A stretch of 40,027 nucleotides of DNA, from contig DATJLU010000086.1 in NCBI GenBank assembly GCA_035509275.1, positions 1 through 40,027 on the forward strand, given 5' to 3'. The DNA is from DAHUYF01 sp035509275. Lineage in GTDB: Bacteria > Pseudomonadota > Alphaproteobacteria > ATCC43930 > CGMCC-115725. The notes below the pieces were generated by a model. It was not told where the DNA came from. It saw only the letters and a list, made by a program, of their open reading frames with translations, and did not search any database. Position 1 is the first letter of the stretch; every line of letters starts with the position of its first letter. Of the stretch, positions 24,670 to 32,200 are shown piece by piece. A program made the position numbers and the translations under genes.

Positions 24670-25386
24670 ATGGTACAACCTGTCATCGGGCTGACGCTCG
24701 ATTCGGAGCCGCCGGGCGGCTATTCCAAAACGCATGGCTGGTATGCGCTGCGTGAGAATTACTGCGACGCGGTCGCGCGCGCCGGCGGGCTGCCGATTCT
24801 GTTGCCGCACGAGCCGGAGCAGGCAGCGGCCTATCTCGACCTGATCGACGGGCTCGTCGTCACCGGCGGCGCTTTCGATGTCGACCCGGCCCTGTTCGGT
24901 GCGACGACTCGGCATCAGACGGTCACCACCAAGGATCGCCGCACCGCCTTCGAGCTGGCGGTCACACGCGGCGCAGTCGGCGCCGACAAGCCGGTGCTGG
25001 GCATTTGCGGCGGCCAGCAGCTCCTCAACGTGGCGCTGGGCGGCACGCTCATCCAGCACATCCCCGACGAGGTGCCGGGCGCGCTCGCGCATGAGCAGCC
25101 GAACCCGCGCACCGAAGCGGGCCATGTCGTGACGGTCAATCCGGGCACGCTGCTGCACCGCATCACCGGCATGGCGGAGCTGCCGGTCAACAGCGCGCAT
25201 CACCAGGCGGTGAAGGCGCTGGCGCCGGGCTTCGTCGTCGATGCGGTGGCGCCGGACGGCATCGTCGAGGGCATCGAGGATCCGGGCAAGCGCTTTCTCA
25301 TCGGCGTGCAGTGGCACCCCGAATATTTCATCAGCGAGGGCGACAGCCGCCTGTTCGCCGCCTTCATCGCCGCCGCGCGGCGCTGA
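24670..25386 (+). CDS. Gamma-glutamyl-gamma-aminobutyrate hydrolase-like (peptidase C26, class I amidotransferase fold)
   Basis: A 238-residue PuuD-like hydrolase. It has the class I glutamine-amidotransferase fold: DLIDGLVVTGGAFDVDPALF (about residues 57-76), nucleophile C in VLGICGGQQLLNVALGG (about 114), and the H-E of IGVQWHPEYF (about 215-225). NSAHHQAVKALAPGF is the family's other conserved block. PuuD releases GABA from gamma-glutamyl-GABA in putrescine breakdown; related proteins act on other gamma-glutamyl amides. No other putrescine genes are nearby, so substrate is not assigned. The frame is open from 24631 but the family N-terminus starts at M-V-Q-P-V-I-G-L-T at 24670. The pseudouridine synthase gene starts six bases after the stop. 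Confidence 0.88.
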   Translation: MVQPVIGLTLDSEPPGGYSKTHGWYALRENYCDAVARAGGLPILLPHEPEQAAAYLDLIDGLVVTGGAFDVDPALFGATTRHQTVTTKDRRTAFELAVTRGAVGADKPVLGICGGQQLLNVALGGTLIQHIPDEVPGALAHEQPNPRTEAGHVVTVNPGTLLHRITGMAELPVNSAHHQAVKALAPGFVVDAVAPDGIVEGIEDPGKRFLIGVQWHPEYFISEGDSRLFAAFIAAARR

Positions 25387-25392
25387 GCGCCG

Positions 25393-26169
25393 ATGGCGGA
25401 GAGCGCCGAGAAAGGGGAGCGCATCGCCAAGCTTCTGGCGCGCGCCGGTCTCTGCTCGCGCCGCGATGCCGAGCGCTGGATCGCCGAGGGCCGCGTCTCG
25501 GTCGACGGCAAGGTGCTGACCAGCCCCGCGCTCGCGCTCACCGGCGTGCACGACATCCGCGTCGACGGCAAGCCGATTCCGGAAGTGGAGCCGGCCCGGC
25601 TCTGGCGCTATCACAAGCCGGCGGGCCTCGTCACCACCCATCGCGACGAGCGCGGCCGGCCGACGGTGTTCGAGAAGCTGCCGGCGGAGCTGCCGCGGCT
25701 CATCTCGGTCGGGCGGCTCGACCTCAATTCCGAAGGGCTGCTGCTGCTCACCAATGACGGCGCCCTGGCGCGCGAGCTCGAATTGCCGGCACGGGGCTGG
25801 CTGCGGCGCTATCGCGTGCGCGTTCATGGCGCGGTCGATCCGGCGCGGCTCAAGGCGCTCGAGGAGGGCGTCACCATCGACCGCATCGCCTACGGCCCGA
25901 TCCGCGCCGCGCTCGACCGCGAGCAGGGCAGCAACGCCTGGCTGACGGTGAGCCTGCGCGAAGGCAAGAATCGCGAGATCCGCCGCGTCATGGAGCATCT
26001 GGGACTTGGCGTGACGCGGCTCATCCGCATCGCCTACGGGCCGTTCCAGCTCGGCGATCTCCCGCGCGGCGCGCTCGAGGAAGTGCCGCGCCGCGTGCTG
26101 CGCGAACAGCTCGGCCAGTCCGCGCCGGCGACCGCGAAGGCCAAGCGCCATGCGGATCATCGCCGGTAA
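25393..26169 (+). CDS. rluB: Pseudouridine synthase, RluB/RsuA family
   Basis: A 258-residue enzyme with an N-terminal S4 RNA-binding domain (RIAKLLARAGLCSRRDAERW, about residues 11-30) and an RsuA-type catalytic domain. The catalytic aspartate lies in SVGRLDLNSEGLLLLTNDG (about 99-117). Other conserved blocks are LWRYHKPAGLVTTHRD and LREGKNREIRRVMEHLGL. It most resembles RluB, which makes pseudouridine 2605 in 23S rRNA; RluE and RsuA are alternatives. It follows the hydrolase gene by six bases and overlaps rsmD by 20 bases, so the three are probably one operon, the last two on ribosomal RNA modification. Confidence 0.9.
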   Translation: MAESAEKGERIAKLLARAGLCSRRDAERWIAEGRVSVDGKVLTSPALALTGVHDIRVDGKPIPEVEPARLWRYHKPAGLVTTHRDERGRPTVFEKLPAELPRLISVGRLDLNSEGLLLLTNDGALARELELPARGWLRRYRVRVHGAVDPARLKALEEGVTIDRIAYGPIRAALDREQGSNAWLTVSLREGKNREIRRVMEHLGLGVTRLIRIAYGPFQLGDLPRGALEEVPRRVLREQLGQSAPATAKAKRHADHRR

Positions 26170-26716
26170 GCATCGCGGCCGCGCCCTCGCGGCACCCGAA
26201 GGACGCGGCGTGCGCCCGACCAGCGACCGCGCGCGCGAAGCGCTGTTCGACATCCTCGCCCATGGCCGCTTCGCCGACCGGCCGGTGTTCGAAGAGGCGC
26301 GCGTGCTCGACGCCTTTGCCGGCACCGGCGCCTTCGGCCTCGAAGCGCTGTCGCGCGGCGCGGCGCAAGCGAGCTTCATCGAGAAGGACCGCACGGCCCT
26401 GGCGGCGCTGCGCGCCAACATCACCGCGCTCGGCGAAGAGCAACGCGCCGCGGTGTTGCCGGGCGACGCTCTCCATCCGCCGAAAGCCGGCGCGCCGGCC
26501 GCCCTCGCCTTCCTCGACCCACCCTACGCCGAGGACATCGCCGCGCCGGCGCTCGCCGCGCTCGCCGCTGCCGGCTGGCTCGCGCGCGACGCGCTCGCGG
26601 TGGTGGAGCTGGCGGCGAAGCGGAAGTTCGAGCCGCCCGCGGGATTCACGCTGCTCGAGGAGCGGCGCTACGGCGCGGCGCGGCTGGTGTTCCTGCGCTT
26701 CGCGCCGGCGCGGTAG
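26150..26716 (+). CDS. rsmD: 16S rRNA (guanine-966-N2)-methyltransferase
   Basis: A 188-residue Rossmann-fold methyltransferase that modifies G966 of 16S rRNA using S-adenosylmethionine. It starts MRIIAGKHRGRALAAPEG and GVRPTSDRAREALFDIL (residues about 22-38), both RsmD hallmarks. VLDAFAGTGAFGLEALSRGA (about 52-71) is the SAM site. The N6/N2-type catalytic motif is DPPYAED (about 122-128). Length is normal. It overlaps the pseudouridine synthase gene by 20 bases. Confidence 0.94.
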   Translation: MRIIAGKHRGRALAAPEGRGVRPTSDRAREALFDILAHGRFADRPVFEEARVLDAFAGTGAFGLEALSRGAAQASFIEKDRTALAALRANITALGEEQRAAVLPGDALHPPKAGAPAALAFLDPPYAEDIAAPALAALAAAGWLARDALAVVELAAKRKFEPPAGFTLLEERRYGAARLVFLRFAPAR

Positions 26717-26765
26717 CACGGCGACTGCCCTGTCAAGCGAAAAGCGCCGGGAGGGGTCTCCGCCT

Positions 26766-26779
26766 CCGGTGTACACCGG
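26766..26779. repeat. 14-base perfect palindrome between convergent genes
   Basis: CCGGTGTACACCGG lies in the 74 bases between the stops of rsmD and the antiporter gene. There is no T-run on either side in the right direction, so a classical terminator is unlikely. It could still stall or end converging transcripts. Confidence 0.35.
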
Positions 26780-26790
26780 GGAATCAAAAA

Positions 26791-28407
26791 TCACGGCGCT
26801 GATTCCTCGGACATTTGATGATTGGCGAGGTCGGCTTCGCGCAGATCGAGCTCGCGCTCGATGTGGCGCCGCGCTTCGTCCTTGATCTCGCCGTTGGTGA
26901 AGAGCTCATTGATGGATTGGCGCTCTGCCGTGATCAACTGCAGCTCGATGTCGTCGTGCAGCTCGGCGAGCTTGCGGCGCGCGCCGTCGCCATCGCTGCC
27001 ATGCTCGATATGGGTGAGCCGGTAGCGCAGCTGCGCGCGGAACGGCTGGACGACACTCTCGGAGAGTTTGCGCTCGACCGCGAGATGGTCGAGCCGCTCG
27101 ATCACCGCCTCGATCGCCTGCCGCCGGGCCTTGCGCTCTTCCGCCAGCTCGGTCGCGTGCTCTCGACGGCCGGCATGCGCAAGGCCGAGCCAGCGGATCA
27201 CCCACGGCAACACCAGACCTTGACCGACGAGACTCACCAGGATGACCGAAAAAGTGAGGAAAATAATGAGGCTGCGGTAGGGAAACGGGGTTCCGTCCGC
27301 GGTCGTGAGCGGGATCGCGAGCGCGGCGGCGAGCGAGACAATGCCGCGGATACCGGTGAAGCCGATGATGAAGGCCCACTGCCAGGGGGGCGACGGGTCC
27401 TTGCGCCTGATCGCAGGAACGAGCCAGCGCGGCAGATAGATCGCGGGGAAGACCCAGATGAACCGTGCCACGATGACGATGGCGCTCACCAGCACCGTCG
27501 GCACGACCAGCTCGACGGCCAGGTAGTCGGAGGTGCTGGCGATGAGTGGGCGCCCCTGCAGACCGGTGATGAGAAACACCATGCCTTCGATGACATAGAT
27601 AAAGAAGCCCCAGAAGAAGATGCCTTGCAGGCGCGTCGCGGCGCCGATCAGGCGACGTCCATTCCAGCTGATGTAAAGCCCCGTCGTCACCGTGGCGAGC
27701 ACGCCCGAACCGCCGAGATGCTCCGGCGGCCAGAACGCCAGAAACGGCGTAATGATGGAGAGCGTCAACTCCACCATGGGATCGCCGGACCAGCGCCTGA
27801 GACGCAGCATCAGCCAACCGACGCCGATGCCCCAGAGGATCTCGCCGACGATTATGGCGGCGAACTCCCACACCGCCTCATTCAGCGAGAAAGCGCCGAC
27901 GCTCACGGCGGTCACGGCGAAGCGGTAGAGGATGAGCGCGGTCGCGTCATTGGCGAGGCCTTCGCCCTCCAGCACCGCGAGGATGCGCCGCGGCAGCTGC
28001 ATCCGGCGCGCAATCGAGAGCGGCGCCACCGCATCCGGCGGCGCGATGATCGCGCCCAGGACGAACCCGACCGGCCAGCCGAGGCCCAGGACGTAGTGGG
28101 TCGCCGCCGCGGTGGCGACCGTCGTGAAAATGACCGAGCCGACGGCGAGCAGCGAAATGGGACGAAGATTGAACCGGAACTCGCGCCAGCTCATGGCGAC
28201 GGCGGCATTATAGATGAGCGGCGGCAGCACCAGGAGCAGCACCACTTCCGGCGCCAGCGTCACTTTCGGCAGGCCAGGCACGAGCGCCAGCGCGACGCCC
28301 GCCAGCACCAGCAGAATCGCAGGCGGGATCTTGCTGCGGATGCTGATGACCGCGACCGCGGCAAGGACGATGAGCAGCAGCACGAGAATCTGGATCGTTG
28401 GAATCAT
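26791..28407 (-). CDS. Na+/H+ antiporter, CPA1 family (NhaP-like)
   Basis: A 538-residue inner-membrane cation/proton exchanger with about 12-13 helices (residues about 3-430) and a cytoplasmic helical tail (about 430-538). The ion-site helix contains VLEGEGLANDATALILYRFA with the conserved ND pair (about 155-156). VLGAIIAPPDAVAPLSIARR and IIGFTGIRGIVSLAAALAIP match CPA1 antiporters. The start is ATG 28407 (MIPTIQILVLLLIVLAAVAV), with AGAGAGG upstream; the upstream open frame to 28599 runs through a palindromic repeat and is not coding. It would exchange Na+ or K+ for protons in pH or salt balance. It is divergent from a DUF3830 gene. Confidence 0.93.
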   Translation of the reverse strand: MIPTIQILVLLLIVLAAVAVISIRSKIPPAILLVLAGVALALVPGLPKVTLAPEVVLLLVLPPLIYNAAVAMSWREFRFNLRPISLLAVGSVIFTTVATAAATHYVLGLGWPVGFVLGAIIAPPDAVAPLSIARRMQLPRRILAVLEGEGLANDATALILYRFAVTAVSVGAFSLNEAVWEFAAIIVGEILWGIGVGWLMLRLRRWSGDPMVELTLSIITPFLAFWPPEHLGGSGVLATVTTGLYISWNGRRLIGAATRLQGIFFWGFFIYVIEGMVFLITGLQGRPLIASTSDYLAVELVVPTVLVSAIVIVARFIWVFPAIYLPRWLVPAIRRKDPSPPWQWAFIIGFTGIRGIVSLAAALAIPLTTADGTPFPYRSLIIFLTFSVILVSLVGQGLVLPWVIRWLGLAHAGRREHATELAEERKARRQAIEAVIERLDHLAVERKLSESVVQPFRAQLRYRLTHIEHGSDGDGARRKLAELHDDIELQLITAERQSINELFTNGEIKDEARRHIERELDLREADLANHQMSEESAP

Positions 28408-28707
28408 GGCCGGCCTCTCTGTGCGGAAAGGGTAGCACAGCACCCCACGGGGAAATGGGTCTAGCGCGCCCTCACCCTCCCATTGCTTCGCAATGGGGAC
28501 AACCCGTTCGATCGCTCTGCGATCGAACCCTGCGGGGCCGATCGCAACGCGACCGGCCGGGTTGTCCCTCTCCCGCGTCGCGGGAGAGGGGCCATTCATC
28601 CCCTCGCCCGCGAGAGCGAGAGAGGGAGGGGGCCCGGCCGAAGGCCGGGAGGGTGAGGGTCAGTTTGTGCTAGAACTCGTCGCTCGCCACCCGCATCGAG
28701 GCTCGCC
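28408..28707. other. 300-base divergent region dominated by a nested repeat
   Basis: Between the antiporter and DUF3830 starts there is no gene. About two thirds is the multi-hairpin repeat described separately. Near the right end TGCTAGAAC (28668-28676) is an extended -10-like sequence that could start the DUF3830 mRNA. The short left part (28408-28468) should hold the antiporter promoter, but I see only a weak TGCTACCCT on the minus strand. Confidence 0.5.
28469..28659. repeat. Nested six-hairpin palindromic repeat element
   Basis: Outer 13-base arms CCCTCACCCTCCC (28469-28481) and GGGAGGGTGAGGG (28647-28659) are perfect inverted repeats. Inside are a hairpin CCATTGC-TTC-GCAATGG (28480-28496) and a stem GGGACAACCCG/CGGGTTGTCCC (28496-28506 with 28558-28568). 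That stem encloses GTTCGATCGC-TCT-GCGATCGAAC (28506-28528) and GGCCGATCGC-AAC-GCGACCGGCC (28536-28558, one mismatch). To its right come CCCTCTCCCGCG-T-CGCGGGAGAGGG (28566-28590), a weaker CTCGC/GCGAG pair (from 28604) and CCCGGCC-GAA-GGCCGGG (28633-28649). The text is of the REP/intergenic-repeat type seen in many GC-rich proteobacteria. A transcript would fold into a branched structure. Confidence 0.8.
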
Positions 28708-29121
28708 ATGGCCGATATTCGCATCACCGCCGGCCCGTTCACCTTCGCCGCCCGTTGGGAGCGGCAGGCGGCACAGCGCACTTGCGCCAAGTTCGAAAGC
28801 CTGCTGCCCTTCCGCCAGCGGCTCATCCATGTGCGCTGGAGCGGCGAGGCCTGCTGGATTCCGCTCGGCGACCTCGATCTCGCGCTCGGCTATGAGAATG
28901 CGACGAGCTATCCCGCGCCCGGCGAGATCATCCTCCATCCCGGCGGCATCAGCGAAACCGAAATCCTGCTCGCCTATGGCAGCGTCCAATTCGCGAGCAA
29001 GGTCGGGCAGCTCGCGGGGAACCACTTCCTGACGATCGTCGAAGGCAATGAGCGCCTCGCGGAGCTCGGGAAGATGGTGCTATGGCAGGGAGCGCAGGAG
29101 GTTGAGTTTGCCAAGAGGTGA
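28708..29121 (+). CDS. DUF3830 family protein (cyclophilin-like fold)
   Basis: A 137-residue protein with strong family blocks: ITAGPFTFAARWERQAAQRT, HVRWSGEACWIPLGDL (about residues 41-56), SYPAPGEIILHPGGISETEI (about 70-89) and FASKVGQLAGNHFLTIVEG (about 95-113). DUF3830 proteins have a beta-barrel related to cyclophilins and to TM1367-type proteins, and are often found near amino-acid or amide catabolism genes. Their activity is not known to me. GAGG lies before ATG 28708. No partner gene stands close on the same strand. A bulged hairpin at 29151-29176 follows the gene. Confidence 0.85.
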   Translation: MADIRITAGPFTFAARWERQAAQRTCAKFESLLPFRQRLIHVRWSGEACWIPLGDLDLALGYENATSYPAPGEIILHPGGISETEILLAYGSVQFASKVGQLAGNHFLTIVEGNERLAELGKMVLWQGAQEVEFAKR

Positions 29122-29150
29122 GCCGCCGGCCCATCGCCCCTGGAGCGCCC

Positions 29151-29280
29151 GCGTCTCCTAGTCTAGGGGGAGACGCTATGATACATTTGCTTCCTATAGG
29201 TGTAGCCGCAGCGTTCTGCGCGCTCGCCAAACCTTGTCGGCCTTGCAAATGTCCTTCGGCCTCGACTCGGCGCTGTCGAC
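29151..29280 (+). promoter_or_regulatory. Hairpin and structured leader before the giant sensor gene
   Basis: GCGTCTCCTAG and CTAGGGGGAGACGC (29151-29176) form a bulged stem that may end the DUF3830 transcript. TATGAT at 29177-29182 follows and could be a -10 box (start near 29189; no good -35). Just after it, ACATTTGC (29183-29190) pairs perfectly with GCAAATGT (29245-29252). That stem encloses CGCAG-CGTT-CTGCG (29207-29220). A last stem TCGAC/GTCGA (29262-29279) abuts the ATG. No ribosome site is visible. Possibly a regulatory RNA leader. Confidence 0.4.
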
Positions 29281-32200
29281 ATGAACCAAACCTCGTCCTT
29301 GCGAGGCGATGGCGAAGGCAAGCTGGAGGTCTTGTGGGCAGACGGCGATCGTGTCTTCTGCCGAACCTGGCGCGGGGCGGATGAGGGCACGCGGACCGCG
29401 GTGCTGGCGGTGGTTCCGGCTTCGGACCATCCAACGCCGAGCTGCCTTGCTCACCTCGCTCATGAATTTGCGCTCAGGAATGAGCTGGACAGCGGCTGGG
29501 CGGCGCGACCCCTGGAATTCGTGCGCGAGCACGGGCGGAACATGCTCGTGCTTGAGGATTCCGGCAGCGAGCCGCTGATCGGGCGACTGGGCCTCCCGAT
29601 GGAGGTGGAAAGCTTCTTGCGTCTGGCCGGCGCCATCGCCGCTGCCATCACCGGGCTGCACGCGCGCGGCCTCATCCACAAGAATATAAAGCCGGCCAAC
29701 ATCCTCGTCAGTCCCCGGAGCGGCGGGGTCAGACTTACCGGCTTCGGCATCGCCTCCCGCCTCCGGCGGGAGCGCTCGGCCCCCGAGCCGCCCGAGATCA
29801 TCGCCGGCACGCTGGCCTATATGGCGCCCGAGCAAACCGGGCGGATGAACCGCTCGGTCGATGCGCGCAGCGATCTCTATGCGCTCGGCGTCACGCTGTA
29901 TGAAATGCTTATCGGTACGCTGCCCTTCACCGCCGCCGACCCGATGGAACTGGTGCATTGCCACCTGGCGCGGCGACCGGTACCGCCCGCCGAGCGTCTC
30001 TCCGGCTTGCCTGCCGCCGTCTCCGACATCGTGATGAAGCTGCTCGCCAAGCCGCCGGAGGAGCGTTACCAGACCGCGATCGGCGTGGCCACGGATCTCA
30101 GACGGTGCCTCGGCGAATGGGAAAGCAGCGGCCGCATTGCGCGGTTTGCGCCGGGCGCGCACGACCTGCCCGACGTGCTGCGCATTCCGGAAAAGCTCTA
30201 TGGGCGCGAGCAGGAGATCGACGGCCTGTGCGCCGCCTTCGACCGCGTCGCCGGGCGCGGCACGCCGGAACTCGTGCTGGTTTCCGGATCTTCCGGCATC
30301 GGCAAGTCCTCGGTCGTGAACGAGCTGCACAAAGCGCTCGTGCCGCGACGCGGCTGGTTCGCTTCCGGCAAGTTCGACCAGTACCAGCGCGACATCCCCT
30401 ACGCGACCTTGGCGCAGGCCTTCCAGAGCCTGATCCGTCAGCTTCTGGTCAAGAGCGAGCAGGACCTCGCCGCGTGGCGTGACGCCATCCGGGCGGCGGT
30501 CGGCGCGAACGGTCGGCTGATCGTCGATCTCGTTGCCGAGCTCGAGCTGCTCATCGGCCCGCAGCCGCCGGTGGCCGAGGACTTGTCGCCGCGGGAAAGA
30601 GAGCCCCGTTTTCTCGGCGTCCTCGACAATTTTCTTCGGGTGTTTGCTCGCCGCGAGCACCCGCTGGTGCTGTTCCTTGACGATTTGCAATGGGCGGACG
30701 CGGCCACTCTAAACTTCCTCGCGCACGCCGTTTCGTCCCCCAACGCCGGGCATCTCCTGGCGGTCGGAGCCTACCGTGACGCCGAGGTCGAGCCCGCCCA
30801 TCCGCTGACGGCGATTGTCGACGTGCTGCGGAAGGACGGCGCGGCGGTCAGCCACATCGCGCTCGGGCCGCTGTCAGGTGACGACCTCTGTCGGATGGTG
30901 GCGGAATCGCTGGGCTGCGCGCTGCCTGACGCCGCGCCTTTGGCACAGCTCATTCATGAGAGAACGGCGGGCAATCCGCTTTTCGCCGTCCAGTTTCTCA
31001 GCGCGATGGGCGAGGAACGCCTGCTTGCCTTCGATGCCGCCCGGGGCGGCTGGCGCTGGAACATCGACGAGATTCGCGGCCGAGGCCTCACCGACAATGT
31101 CGTGGACCTCATGCTGGCGAGGTTGAAGCGGCTTCCCGCTGCGACACGCGAGGTGCTGGAAGGCCTCGCCTGTCTTGGCAACAGCGCGGACATCGCCACG
31201 CTGGTCGTGACGCAAGGCGGAACGGAAACCACGGTGAACGCCGCGTTCTGGGACGCCGTGTGCGAGGGGGTCGTGCTCCGCGCCGGAGACTCCTATCGGT
31301 TTCTGCACGACCGCGTGCGGGAGGCGGCCTATGCGCTCATCCCCGACGACCGGCGAGCGGAGCGGCATCTGCAGATCGGGCGCCTGCTGCTGTCGCATCT
31401 GCCGCCCGAGGCGGTCAGCGAGCGCGTGTTCGAGATCGCGACTCAGCTGAACCGGGGCGTCACGCTGATCAGCGATGCCGGCGAAAGCGAAAAACTTCGG
31501 CAACTGAACGCCCTTGCCGGCCGCAAAGCGAGACGCGCCGTCGCCTATGCCGCGGCGCGCCGCTATCTCGCCCAGGCGACCGCGTTGCTCCCGTCGGACG
31601 CTTGGCGCACTCAATACGAGGACACGTTCTCGCTCCAGCTGGAGCGTTGCGAGTGCGAGTATCTCACCGGGCATCCCGACATCGCGGCAGAGCTCGCCGC
31701 GGTCATTCTCGCCGAAGCTCGCTCGGCCGTCGACCGTGCCGAAGTCTATCGCTTGCGTATCCGGATGAGCGACTTTGCGGGTCGATCCGACGACGCGTTG
31801 ACGGCGCTGCGCGATGCGCTGCGACTTTTCGGGATAGAGCTGCCGGAATCGGACGAGTCGATAGTGGCGGCAATCGAAACCGAGGAGCGGGAGCTTGCCA
31901 ACAATTTGCGTGGCCGCGGCATCGCCGAGCTGGCGGATGCGCCGCCTGCCACCGATCCGACCGTCCGGATGATCATCGGCCTGATCGTCGAGGCCATCGC
32001 ACCGATCTACGCAACGCAACGCTACTTCCCATTGCTTGCAGCCAAAGGCGTCAATCTCTGCCTGCGGCACGGCAATATGGTCGAAGCGAGCGCGCTCTAC
32101 AACGGATATGCGCTGGTGCTCGTGGGCAGGGGCGATTTCAAGTCGGCCTTCGAATTTTCCGATATGTCGGTCCGCCTGGTTGCGACGTTCGACAACCCCG

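Noticed and set aside
26815..28464. 549-codon plus-strand frame opposite the antiporter
   Set aside because: Hydrophilic, repetitive translation produced by reading a membrane protein gene backwards.
28408..28599. N-terminal extension of the antiporter through the repeat region
   Set aside because: The added residues come from palindromic repeat DNA; ATG 28407 has a ribosome site and begins the first membrane helix.
28469..28659. Possible CRISPR array
   Set aside because: The repeated parts are inverted, of different sequence and without constant repeat-spacer spacing.
29118..29384. 88-codon plus-strand frame ahead of and overlapping the giant sensor start
   Set aside because: No ribosome site or family; mostly leader DNA with hairpins and then the sensor gene out of frame.
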